Positions 17,326-25,320 of a DNA stretch of 39,342 bases are shown one piece after another. The DNA lies in assembly GCA_017303995.1 (NCBI GenBank), contig JAFLBE010000042.1, forward strand, positions 1 to 39,342. Reading direction: 5' to 3'. A model generated the notes under the pieces. That model was not told the origin of the DNA. It was given only the letters and a program-made list of their open reading frames with translations, and did no database searches. Position 1 is the first letter of the stretch. Each line of letters starts with the position of its first letter. Source of the DNA: Bacteroidota bacterium. GTDB taxonomy: Bacteria > Bacteroidota > JABWAT01. The translations under genes were made by a program, and so were the position numbers.

Positions 17326-18249
17326 TTATTTATTTAATTTCAGGTAATACCAGCTTTTTAGCCAGCGTTTCAGACTTCGTGGGGTAATCGATGATTTGCT
17401 CAGACGGGAGGCTATATAAAAGTTTTCAAGAAATTTTCCATAATTCCGGTCACTGAAAAAAGAGTGTGCCCCGATCATGTACACTTCAGCAGTGGCTTTG
17501 TTTTCAAGAGCCTTATACTCAGGTTTAAGATTTGCCTGTCTGAAGATTTTCTCCATCACTTTTACGCGGTCAGCATGCATGATGGCTGTTTTTTTGGAGG
17601 TATTTCCGCCATGATAACGATATAGGGTGAGTGGTTTTGGAAGGTAATAGAAATTCATTCCCAATGATGCCATGCGAAGCCAGAGTTCGTAGTCACCGCA
17701 GGTTTTAAAAGATTCATCGAAACAACCGGCTTTTTCAAAACTTGATTTTTTCACCATGACTGCGCTGGGCATCAGCACATTTTTTATAACCAGTTTTTTA
17801 AAAAGATTTTCTGAATTTAGTGAACTAGCCAGTATGTGTTTATCTGATGCATGATGGCGTTTCCCTTCCGGAAAAAACTTAATCAGATCGGTAAAAACCA
17901 GATCCAGGTCTGGATTCTTTAAAAAGCAGGCCATTTGCTGTTCAATTTTCTCTGGTTCCCAGATATCATCCTGATCAAGAAAGGCAATGAATTCACCTTT
18001 TGCTGCTTTTACACCGGCATTCCGGGCAGACGCTACGTCACCGTTCTTCTGACAAAGAATTGTCTTTGTGCCCTGCCAGTGTTCTGCAGTTTCAAGCGAC
18101 TTGTCTGTAGATCCGTCATCAATAATAATGGTTTCCAGGTTTGGCCAGGTTTGTACAGTGATGCTGTTCAGGCAAGCATCAAGATACTTTATTCCGTTAT
18201 AAACCGGAACAATGACCGAAACGAGGGGGGAGCCCGTCACATTTTTCAT
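17326..18249 (-). CDS. GT2-family glycosyltransferase
   Basis: This is a 307-residue inverting GT-A enzyme. The N-terminal domain reads PLVSVIVPVYNGIKYLDACLNSI, TIIIDDGSTDKS, ASARNAGVKAAKGEFIAFLDQDDIW (the DxD-type metal/nucleotide site) and later MVKKSSFEKAGCFDESFKTCGDYELWLRMA with the acceptor-side catalytic Asp region. No membrane helix is present, so the enzyme is cytoplasmic and membrane-associated at most. It shares the SARNAG and FLDQDDxW blocks and the length class with the GT2 at 19695-20657. It lies 14 bases after the GT4 at 18264-19448 in transcription order and is part of the same operon. Confidence 0.93.
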   Translation of the reverse strand: MKNVTGSPLVSVIVPVYNGIKYLDACLNSITVQTWPNLETIIIDDGSTDKSLETAEHWQGTKTILCQKNGDVASARNAGVKAAKGEFIAFLDQDDIWEPEKIEQQMACFLKNPDLDLVFTDLIKFFPEGKRHHASDKHILASSLNSENLFKKLVIKNVLMPSAVMVKKSSFEKAGCFDESFKTCGDYELWLRMASLGMNFYYLPKPLTLYRYHGGNTSKKTAIMHADRVKVMEKIFRQANLKPEYKALENKATAEVYMIGAHSFFSDRNYGKFLENFYIASRLSKSSITPRSLKRWLKSWYYLKLNK

Positions 18250-18263
18250 GAAAATTTTACTGT

Positions 18264-19448
18264 TTAATTTTTCGGTAAACCAGAATGAAAGTTAAATAAA
18301 TCCAGCATCCTTCGTGTAAGAATTTCCCAGGTGAAACCTGTCTGAATTCTTGAAAGCCCGCTTATGCCTAGCTTTTTCTTTAAATCCGGATTTCTGAAAA
18401 TAGTAAGAATCCGATCAGCAACTGCTTCTTTGTCATCGGGTTGAACCAGATATCCATTGACACCATCTTCAATAGCATCAGGAATTCCACCAGAATAACT
18501 ACCAATAACCGGAGTCAGGCAAGCATTGGCTTCAAGAAAAGTAATTCCAAAACCCTCACTGTCATTGTTAGCTTTTAAAACCCGGCTCACCATGATGTAG
18601 ACATCTGCCATGCTGTAGTAATCATTCAAATCTTCATCATTGATAAAGCCAGTGAAAAAAACTTGTTTTTCAAGTTTATACTTTGAAATCAACAGTTGAA
18701 GTTTCTGGTAAAAATCTTCACGCCAGGGTCCGCCAATCACATAAACGGCTTCCGGAAATTCGTTCAGGATTTTTGGGAGTGCTTCGATTACCGTATCATG
18801 CCCTTTTCGTTCAATTACCCTTGATAAGGTCAGGATCACTTTTGAGGTTTCAGGGATGCCCAATTTCCGTTTGAAGTCAAGCGTATTCTCAGAATGTTTA
18901 AACCGGTTCAGGTCAACGCCATTTGGCACAAAGTAGATATGATCGTGTCTTTTATTGGCCATTTTTTCGAGGATAGCATCACGGGTAAAATTACTGACCG
19001 CGATAACCGCAGTTGACAGTGCAATTGTTTCTTTAAATGCCCCAATATCAGATGCTTTTTTTAATTTGGTTACTTCGAGACCATGAGCAATGGTTAGCCA
19101 CTGTGCTTTCGGGTAAACCTTTCTCAAAAAACGAATCGGTGCAGCCAGTTCCCAGGTTGTTGCAATGATGATACCTTCTGGGTTTTTCCTTAAAAATTTC
19201 CAGGAATACCAAAAACTGTAGAGCCAACGCCAGGTCTTCCAGTCATGAGCTGCCATTTTTTCAATTTCATAAGGTTTCCCCTGATGAAGACTCAAATCAG
19301 GTTTTGTTTTCCAACGGGAAAAAACGGTGACTTTTTCTCCTGTTTTCCCAATGTTTTCGGCAACGCCCATGGCCCATTCTGCGATACCACCCCCAGCACA
19401 GGGTGGAAAGTTTTCGGTGAAAATGGCGAAATGTCTGGTTTTTTTCAT
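18264..19448 (-). CDS. GT4-family glycosyltransferase (paralogue of 23132-24271)
   Basis: This 394-residue GT-B enzyme has the N-terminal motif FAIFTENFPPCAGGGIAEWAMGVAENIG, a central GIIIATTWELAAPIRF, and a Glycos_transf_1 domain with ILTLSRVIERKGHDTVIEALPKI, QVFFTGFINDEDLNDYYSMADVYIM and the EX7E motif EGFGITFLEANACLTPVIGSYSGG. The same blocks, in the same order, are found in the gene at 23132-24271, so the two arose by duplication. The start ATG overlaps the stop of the small ORF at 19445 (ATGA), which suggests translational coupling. Confidence 0.94.
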   Translation of the reverse strand: MKKTRHFAIFTENFPPCAGGGIAEWAMGVAENIGKTGEKVTVFSRWKTKPDLSLHQGKPYEIEKMAAHDWKTWRWLYSFWYSWKFLRKNPEGIIIATTWELAAPIRFLRKVYPKAQWLTIAHGLEVTKLKKASDIGAFKETIALSTAVIAVSNFTRDAILEKMANKRHDHIYFVPNGVDLNRFKHSENTLDFKRKLGIPETSKVILTLSRVIERKGHDTVIEALPKILNEFPEAVYVIGGPWREDFYQKLQLLISKYKLEKQVFFTGFINDEDLNDYYSMADVYIMVSRVLKANNDSEGFGITFLEANACLTPVIGSYSGGIPDAIEDGVNGYLVQPDDKEAVADRILTIFRNPDLKKKLGISGLSRIQTGFTWEILTRRMLDLFNFHSGLPKN

Positions 19449-19664
19449 GTTGCCGGCAATTGTTTAGAATAGCGAAGATAAGCTGAATTCATAAAACGGG
19501 AAAGCAAAGTGGGCACATCCGGGTTAAATTCTGATCGGGGAATCACTAGTTTTGGAAAATGGGAAACAATTTTTATTCCAAAAAGAAATAATGAAGACGG
19601 TAAGATGCCTTTTTCAATGCAGACCTGCAGATTGATCAAGATAAAAAAATAGTTTTTTTTTCAT
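19445..19664 (-). CDS. Small ORF broken by an A9 homopolymer; possible frameshifted or phase-variable gene
   Basis: An open frame of 64 codons (19639-19445, TTG as first possible start) ends in a TGA that overlaps the next gene's ATG. A normal start, ATG 19664, lies upstream but in another frame: ATG is followed by nine A residues and reads MKKKLFFYLDQSAGLH before a stop. If the run had eight A residues, ATG 19664 would read MKKNYFFILINLQVCIEKGI and continue in frame to the overlap, giving a 72-residue protein. The protein has an N-terminal hydrophobic patch and a polar C-terminus (PRSEFNPDVPTLLSRFMNSAYLRYSKQ). I recognise no family. It could be a remnant, a sequencing error in the run, or a switch by slippage. 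Confidence 0.35.
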
Positions 19665-19694
19665 GGATTTAAATTCTTATTATTTGCAGGATTT

Positions 19695-20657
19695 TTATCG
19701 GTTAAACCAGGCCATAACAAGAGAAATCAGGTATCGCTTGATTGATTTTCCAAGCGACTTTTTTTTGGCAGGATAGCCATACTGGTTTAGTTTTCTGTTT
19801 GTCATGAAAAACTCATACATGAAATGCGGAACCATTTTCCTGAATGTTTTTGGTCTGATTCTGTAAAGTAAAGAATTAACACGATCGAGATTAATCTCAC
19901 ATAATTTGAGTTTAAGAATATCCTGGGTTGATGCTGGAAGTGGCAGATTCTGATAATGTCTTACAATCTGTGAGCTTGTTCGAAGCATTCTTACCCAGTT
20001 ATTTGATTCATTTTGAGAATGTCGCCGCCAAACCGACAAGGGCTTATCCACATAAAAATAGATGGGAAACCCATGCTCGCTAATTTTCAGATACATGGCC
20101 CAGTCGTCATGTGGTTCAAACCTGGTTTGAAAACGTCCTGCAACTTTAAATACAGAGTGATGAATGACAGGAACTGATGAATATATAAAATTCCCGGCCA
20201 GCAATGCAGAAAGCTGGTCTGCTGATTCTGCTTTTTTCAGGTAAATTTCCAGCTTTGTTTGGGTTGTTTTTAAAACCCGATCCTGATTATCTATTACCTG
20301 AACCGGTGAGACAATCATACAAGGAACAGCTTTAAACTCAACCAAATTTAGTTGTTCGCTTAATTTTTCAGGAAACCAAAAATCATCCTGATCAAGAAAG
20401 GCAAGATAATCACCTGTTGCATTCTCGATTCCGGTATTTCTGGCAGCGGCAACCCGACCGTTTTTCTGAAGAATATACCTGATCCGGGGATCATCCGGAA
20501 GCACAGATTTTATAAATTCCTCTGGTCCGCCATCGTTAATAATCAAAAATTCACTTACCGGATAAGTTTGATTCAAAACAGATTCAATGGCTCTTACAAC
20601 ATGGTGGTTTGGATTGTAAACAGCCATAATGGCTGAAACACGGGCATTCTGGCTCAC
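19695..20657 (-). CDS. GT2-family glycosyltransferase
   Basis: This is a 320-residue GT-A enzyme. Its conserved blocks are VSAIMAVYNPNHHVVRAIESVLNQTYPVSEFLIINDGG, NGRVAAARNTGIENATGDYLAFLDQDDFWFPEKL (nucleotide and metal binding) and FEPHDDWAMYLKISEHGFPIYFYVDKPLSVWRRH, close to chondroitin/rhamnosyl-type GT2 enzymes. The C-terminal 80 residues are basic and helical (FRKMVPHFMYEFFMTNRKLN, KSLGKSIKRYLI) and may contact the membrane. The start codon is GTG at 20657, overlapping the upstream gene's stop (GTGA). It shares the AARNTG/FLDQDDxW blocks with the GT2 at 17326-18249. Confidence 0.93.
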   Translation of the reverse strand: MSQNARVSAIMAVYNPNHHVVRAIESVLNQTYPVSEFLIINDGGPEEFIKSVLPDDPRIRYILQKNGRVAAARNTGIENATGDYLAFLDQDDFWFPEKLSEQLNLVEFKAVPCMIVSPVQVIDNQDRVLKTTQTKLEIYLKKAESADQLSALLAGNFIYSSVPVIHHSVFKVAGRFQTRFEPHDDWAMYLKISEHGFPIYFYVDKPLSVWRRHSQNESNNWVRMLRTSSQIVRHYQNLPLPASTQDILKLKLCEINLDRVNSLLYRIRPKTFRKMVPHFMYEFFMTNRKLNQYGYPAKKKSLGKSIKRYLISLVMAWFNR

Positions 20658-21430
20658 GGGTTATCCACTTTTTCGGAATCTTTGTTTTTTTCCTGCTGGT
20701 AAATTTCAACGAATCTTGTCATGCCAACCATTGCGTACTTTTCAATTTCCCGGTCAAGGTGGCCAAATAATTTGGTATAATGTTGACCTGAGGCATGGAA
20801 ACAAGTGTGATCCCTGATAATTCCATTCCGAAGGCCAAGTCTTTTTTTCAATTGACGGGTTAAGGCACCATACTCACCCTTTTTCATCGAAAGATCTGTA
20901 AAAATGAATTTCCACCTGATCTTTTTATACTCTGACTTTCTCATACAGGAACACCATCCACCGGTGGGACCTTCTTCGATGACAAGATCGTTTCGACTCA
21001 CAAGTGTGTACATTTCGGGTCCTGGTTTGGCGCCATTGGTAAATTCATTCTGAATAACATTCAGAGCCAGATAACCAAAATCAGAAAAGTTGGACATGTA
21101 CTTTTCAAAAATGGTATCGATGTTTTCAGGAAATTCAATTACATCATCATCAACAATGACAATGTATTCTCCTTTTGACATTCTAAAAAGTTGTTTGTAG
21201 GAATTGAGACCAAAGTTCTTTTTCAGTTTTTTATAGGTTACAGATGAATATTTCAACGCAGTTTCTTCAGTTTTGTCTGTGGAGCCATTATCCAGTACAA
21301 GTATTTCACACAGATCAGGAGAAGAAATACTTTTGGTAAGACTATTTAGACATAAATCCAGAAACTTATAGCGATTCCAGGTCAGGATAACAAAACTGAA
21401 TTTTACTTTTTTTGATTTAAATCCAAACAT
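20654..21430 (-). CDS. GT2-family glycosyltransferase
   Basis: This is a 258-residue GT-A enzyme with KFSFVILTWNRYKFLDLCLNSL, EILVLDNGSTDKTEE, NFGLNSYKQLFRMSKGEYIVIVDDDVIEFP (the DDD metal site) and a Trp/Cys-rich acceptor region EEGPTGGWCSCMRKSEY. The frame is open to 21550, inside the preceding gene, but the extra 40 residues look non-coding. ATG 21430, with GGAG five bases upstream on the minus strand, gives the proper N-terminus MFGFKSKKVKFSFVI. It lies 43 bases after the RgpF-like gene and overlaps the next GT2 by 4 bases. Confidence 0.9.
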   Translation of the reverse strand: MFGFKSKKVKFSFVILTWNRYKFLDLCLNSLTKSISSPDLCEILVLDNGSTDKTEETALKYSSVTYKKLKKNFGLNSYKQLFRMSKGEYIVIVDDDVIEFPENIDTIFEKYMSNFSDFGYLALNVIQNEFTNGAKPGPEMYTLVSRNDLVIEEGPTGGWCSCMRKSEYKKIRWKFIFTDLSMKKGEYGALTRQLKKRLGLRNGIIRDHTCFHASGQHYTKLFGHLDREIEKYAMVGMTRFVEIYQQEKNKDSEKVDNP

Positions 21431-21473
21431 GAATTCTCCACTGAAAAATTGACGGTTCTGAACCAGTTTCAGT

Positions 21474-22217
21474 TCAGGGCCTGCGAAAATCGGGTAACCG
21501 GGGTATCCACCAATTTGAAAGCCGCAAAACCAGCCTGAACAGAATAACATTATTTTTGAGTCTTTGGGGGGTGAGTAATTTTATTTTTACAAACGGACAT
21601 CCATGAAAAAATAACCGAAAAGGGGACCTGATGGTATGGTTACGTCGGTCGTTCCCATGATATAACCCCGATACTGTGAACCCGGCTTTTTCGAAAAACC
21701 GGGTTAGCCCGAATTCATAGGTGTCAATCACTTTTTGCCTGTCGTTGATAGGAACGATGGAATCCCAGAACTGAAGAAAGGCCGGATCTTTGAGAATCTT
21801 CTGATGATATAAAAAGAGAAAACTCTGAATATGCCTTTCGATCTGAAAGCTGAGAATTGCTCCGGTCAAATCTGCCTCAACTGCCATAAGGCGTCTGAGA
21901 TAGGTTTTGAATCCATAAAACGGCCCGATTATACTGCTGTTGATAAACAAAACCTCTGTATAATGGCTTCCAATCTCATTTCTGTATCTGTTTACACCCT
22001 GCTTCCACGAGTAAAAGTCGTACCCAATGTTTTCACAAAAAACAATCTCAGAACACAGGCTCTTCAGCCTGCTTAATACAGCCTGATCTTGAATGGGTGA
22101 AGAAGAAACAAAACAAAGTGTTCCCTTTGCCTTTTTCAGTTTATTCAGTGTATAAAAAGTATGTTCAGATACTGTTGCATCCGGATGAAAATGGGCATAT
22201 AAAATGAGCAATGACAT
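21474..22217 (-). CDS. RgpF-like (rhamnan synthesis F) glycosyltransferase-type protein
   Basis: This 247-residue protein carries the RgpF family pattern: LLILYAHFHPDATVSEHTFYTLNKLK at the N-terminus, EIVFCENIGYDFYSWKQGV (the N-x-G-x-D-F block), YTEVLFINSSIIGPFYGFKTYLRRL and ILSFQIERHIQSFLFLYHQKILKDPAFLQFWDS. RgpF enzymes take part in rhamnose-containing cell-wall polysaccharide side chains and O-antigens. In this protein the usual LND.S motif reads FINSS. It is shorter than many members, which often have a second domain. AAGAG precedes the ATG by 6 bases. The donor is unknown, and no rhamnose synthesis genes are in the window. Confidence 0.78.
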   Translation of the reverse strand: MSLLILYAHFHPDATVSEHTFYTLNKLKKAKGTLCFVSSSPIQDQAVLSRLKSLCSEIVFCENIGYDFYSWKQGVNRYRNEIGSHYTEVLFINSSIIGPFYGFKTYLRRLMAVEADLTGAILSFQIERHIQSFLFLYHQKILKDPAFLQFWDSIVPINDRQKVIDTYEFGLTRFFEKAGFTVSGLYHGNDRRNHTIRSPFRLFFHGCPFVKIKLLTPQRLKNNVILFRLVLRLSNWWIPRLPDFRRP

Positions 22218-22279
22218 GAAAAACTCTTGAAAACTTTTTCTTGGTTGAAGGGTATACTGTTTTGGGTTTTTACCAGGAT

Positions 22280-23128
22280 TTATGGGTTTGGTTTACCCTG
22301 TTTTTCCCGGTCAGGTAACCAGCTGGCAGACACATTGTTTGTAAAATAAGCATCCCGTTCCTGATGGGACATGATATCTAAAGCAGGAAACCAGGGAAGA
22401 TGAACAGCAGAAAACGAACCGGCTACTCTGACAGCAGAAACAAAATTAAACCGGTACTGGCTTTTATTGTAGACTGCAAAGGTTGTGTCGATCGGGGCAC
22501 CGTATATTTCAAGAGCATCATGTTTTACCTGCTGAGACCAGAACTGTTCTTCCCACTCCCTGATTGAATAGGATTTTGTGAATGGAAACGGGGTTCTTCC
22601 GATTTTATGAGTAACCAGATTGCCGATTTGGCCGGGAGGATCTAAGGTTAGCGCAAATCCGGCTTTAAAAACTTTGAATTCTTCAGTAAGGGAAATCAGA
22701 ATCTCAATAAAGTTATCTGGCAGGATTGGGTTAAGTTCGAGATCAGGGTCGGTGTAAGCAAAGTGTTCAGGCCAAAGCGGATAAATTTCGGGGCGGAAAC
22801 CCACCATATGACCAAAATTATAAGTACTTTTTATAATAATAGCTTTCCCTGAGGAACCCATTTCATTCAATATTTTGAGTGTATGGATATTCGTTGAGGC
22901 GTTATCAATGATAATGGGTGTAAATTTTCTCTTGTTTAAAAATTGAACAATATTAGAAACATATCGGATATTATTATAACAAATAATGATAACAGGAACC
23001 CGATCGGGGCACTCTGGCAATCTTGCTTTTATTTTTTCTGCCAGCACATTTGCGTGTTTTATCTGCAGAAGTTTTTTTTTCTTATTCTTACTAGAAAAGA
23101 AGTGTTTTAAAAAAAATAAATCAAACAT
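22280..23128 (-). CDS. Divergent GT-A (GT2-like) glycosyltransferase
   Basis: The 282-residue protein has a short basic N-terminus (SSKNKKKKLLQIK), then a GT-A core: VPVIIICYNNIRYVSNIVQFLNKRKFTPIIIDNASTN, a glycine-bearing STYNFGHMVGFRPEIYP, and FAYTDPDLELNPILPDNFIEIL with the DPD metal motif. The later part (DPPGQIGNLVTH and FWSQQVKHDALEIYGAPIDTTFAVYNK) has the PIDTTFAVY pattern seen in a set of uncharacterised bacterial GT2-like proteins. No membrane segment is present. It starts 3 bases after the stop of the GT4 gene. The acceptor and donor cannot be inferred. Confidence 0.78.
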   Translation of the reverse strand: MFDLFFLKHFFSSKNKKKKLLQIKHANVLAEKIKARLPECPDRVPVIIICYNNIRYVSNIVQFLNKRKFTPIIIDNASTNIHTLKILNEMGSSGKAIIIKSTYNFGHMVGFRPEIYPLWPEHFAYTDPDLELNPILPDNFIEILISLTEEFKVFKAGFALTLDPPGQIGNLVTHKIGRTPFPFTKSYSIREWEEQFWSQQVKHDALEIYGAPIDTTFAVYNKSQYRFNFVSAVRVAGSFSAVHLPWFPALDIMSHQERDAYFTNNVSASWLPDREKQGKPNP

Positions 23129-23131
23129 ACT

Positions 23132-24271
23132 TTATAGACTAATTACAAGTTTTTTTGCCACAGCTTCCCACGTCAGGGAATTTAAAATCCGGTCACGGCC
23201 TTGTTGCCCAAGTTTATGTGCAAGTTCGGGGGTTCCGAGTAATTCAAGCAGGCGACCTTCTATTTCCTTCACGTTTAACGGTTCAACCAGATAACCGGTT
23301 TCACCCTGAACAATGGCATCGGCAACGCCACCTGAGTTTCCGCCGATAACCGGTTTTTCACAGGCGTTGGCTTCGAGATAAGTTATGCCGAATCCCTCTG
23401 TGTCGCCGTTAATTTCACGGCTGGGCATGATGTACACATCGCAAAGATTATAATACTGATTTTTTTCTTTCGGATCGACAAATCCGGTAAAAACCACGTC
23501 GTCTTCGACACCAAGATCGGCTGCAAGTGCTTTGAGTTTGCTGATGTATTCAGCATCTCCCTTTCCGCAAATCAGATAAACCAGTTCAGGGAACACGGTT
23601 TTTATTTTCGGAAGGGATTGAATCACCACATCATGACCTTTTCGTTCAATGACTCTGGCGAAAGTAAGAATGATTTTTTTACCTTCAGTGTGATGCCGAT
23701 TCTGCAATAATGTCACATCTGAAACCGGGTAGAAATCGGCAACGTCAACACCATTCGGGAGCACAACTACTTTTCTTTCAGGAAGGTGATAGTTTGCGTC
23801 AATTTGATCTTTGGTAAACTGACTGACGGCAACAATTTTGGTAACCTTGTTAAGCGTATGTTTCAGCCAGAGTTTTTTCAGGAATGGCATTGGCCGGGTG
23901 ACTTCAAGTCCGTGAACCACAAGAATGAGCGGGATCTCATTTTTTTTGCAAATGGATACAATTCCCCTCGCCACATTCCAGGTTGTGGCAATAATCAGAT
24001 CAGGTTTTTCACCGGTTGACAACAACTTTTGAACTGCCCGTTTGCAGATCCAGGTTCTGAATTGTTTCCAGTTTTTCCCTTCAATCGGAACGGTTTTAAA
24101 TGGCCATTTTTCTGATTCAAATTCGGCAAGATCAGGTCTCGGGCGGAATAAAACCGTAACTTTTTTCCCGGCAGAAGTCAATCCTTTTCCAATTCCGGCA
24201 GCCCATTGGGCAATGCCGCCTGGATAAGGAGGAAAGTCTTCTGAAAGAATGACGATATGTTCAGGTTTCAA
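23132..24271 (-). CDS. GT4-family glycosyltransferase (paralogue of 18264-19448)
   Basis: The approximately 379-residue GT-B enzyme begins PEHIVILSEDFPPYPGGIAQWAAGIGKGL and carries LIIATTWNVARGIV, LTFARVIERKGHDVVIQSLPKI, VVFTGFVDPKEKNQYYNLCDVYIMPS and EGFGITYLEANACEKPVIGGNSGG (EX7E). Its block order is the same as in 18264-19448. The frame is open to an ATG at 24298, but a TTG at 24271 overlaps the preceding stop as TTGA and has AAAGGAG eight bases upstream; it also aligns with the paralogue's start. TTG 24271 is therefore preferred, an inference that N-terminal data could settle. Confidence 0.92.
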   Translation of the reverse strand: MKPEHIVILSEDFPPYPGGIAQWAAGIGKGLTSAGKKVTVLFRPRPDLAEFESEKWPFKTVPIEGKNWKQFRTWICKRAVQKLLSTGEKPDLIIATTWNVARGIVSICKKNEIPLILVVHGLEVTRPMPFLKKLWLKHTLNKVTKIVAVSQFTKDQIDANYHLPERKVVVLPNGVDVADFYPVSDVTLLQNRHHTEGKKIILTFARVIERKGHDVVIQSLPKIKTVFPELVYLICGKGDAEYISKLKALAADLGVEDDVVFTGFVDPKEKNQYYNLCDVYIMPSREINGDTEGFGITYLEANACEKPVIGGNSGGVADAIVQGETGYLVEPLNVKEIEGRLLELLGTPELAHKLGQQGRDRILNSLTWEAVAKKLVISL

Positions 24272-25320
24272 TTCAACAGCTCCTTTGCCGCAACCCAAAC
24301 CGCATCGGGTTTGATGTCTGCAACCTGGTACGATTCAGACTGAACCGTGCGGTAGGGAATTCCATACGGGTAAAACCGGCCGGAGTGAAGATTACCAGCT
24401 TGAAATAACCCGCAAACCGGAATACCAAAACAGGAGGCAACGTGAATCTGCGACGTGTCTGGGGTAATTAAAAGGGCGAGTTTCGAAATAAGTTCACCAG
24501 CTTCGAAAATACTTTTTGTATCGGGTGATGGAATGACCAGTCCAGAGAAGGCTTCCAGAGATTTTTTGTCGTCCATCCGGTCACCAACGGCAAAAACAAT
24601 AACTTCTTTTCCCATCAGGCTGATCAGGTTTTTCCAGTTTTCAACCGTCCATTCCCGGTCAGGATTTCCGGCGCTGAGATTGAGACCGATCACTTTTTGC
24701 CCGGAAAGAGAAACAGCCAATTCTTTGATTTCCGGCCGGATTTCTGCAGGCGGCAGATACGGTTTTAATTCTTTTTCGGAATAAGATATACCCAGATAAC
24801 GGGCGATCAGGGCATTTTTTTCGATGATATGGCTGTAAAAATCCACATGAAACAGAAAATTAAAATAATTGGGATGATAGTCATGATAAATGCCCACTTT
24901 ATACCGGGCTTTAATGAAAAGTGTTTGAATCATGAAATTGAACGACGGGTGATCTTTCGTGTTAAATAAAACATCAACCTGCTTATTCCATCCAAAACGG
25001 TAATACTTCCGGATGTTTTCTTTTACCCGGTAAACGGCAGAAATGTTGGGATCCTGCTCGAAAAAACTGGCAGAAACCCGGCTGAAACAAACTAAATTGA
25101 TGTCGAGATCCGGCTTGTGGGTTTTTAAAAGGCGGATCGTTGGCGTTAATAAAATGCAATCTCCCAGTTTTTCCTGGGCAAGAATCATCACAGAACTGAT
25201 TTCACCTTCTGGTTTTAGCTTTTCAGGGAGCGGACCTGTCATCCAACCCAGCAAACGGATGAGCCACCGTTTGTTTTTCCGGTTGATGTCTTTTTTAATG
25301 TCCTGTTTTTCTTTTTTCAT
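24268..25320 (-). CDS. GT9 (ADP-heptose:LPS heptosyltransferase-like) glycosyltransferase
   Basis: The 350-residue protein belongs to the heptosyltransferase family, which adds heptose or related sugars to LPS inner core or other glycans. It begins with a basic, Lys-rich segment (about 1-22). The GT-B fold follows, with SSVMILAQEKLGDCILLTPTIRLLKTHKPDLDINLVC, IGLNLSAGNPDREWTVENWKNLISLM, and LISKLALLITPDTSQIHVASCFGIPVCGLF, where TPDTSQIHVAS is the classic donor-binding loop. The phosphate-binding Asp and the H-A/S motif are kept. The start overlaps the preceding GT4 by 26 bases, and the stop overlaps the next gene's TTG start. Confidence 0.9.
   Translation of the reverse strand: MKKEKQDIKKDINRKNKRWLIRLLGWMTGPLPEKLKPEGEISSVMILAQEKLGDCILLTPTIRLLKTHKPDLDINLVCFSRVSASFFEQDPNISAVYRVKENIRKYYRFGWNKQVDVLFNTKDHPSFNFMIQTLFIKARYKVGIYHDYHPNYFNFLFHVDFYSHIIEKNALIARYLGISYSEKELKPYLPPAEIRPEIKELAVSLSGQKVIGLNLSAGNPDREWTVENWKNLISLMGKEVIVFAVGDRMDDKKSLEAFSGLVIPSPDTKSIFEAGELISKLALLITPDTSQIHVASCFGIPVCGLFQAGNLHSGRFYPYGIPYRTVQSESYQVADIKPDAVWVAAKELLN

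Noticed and set aside
21431-21550. N-terminal extension of the GT2 gene at 20654
   Set aside because: It overlaps the RgpF-like gene, and GGAG precedes ATG 21430.
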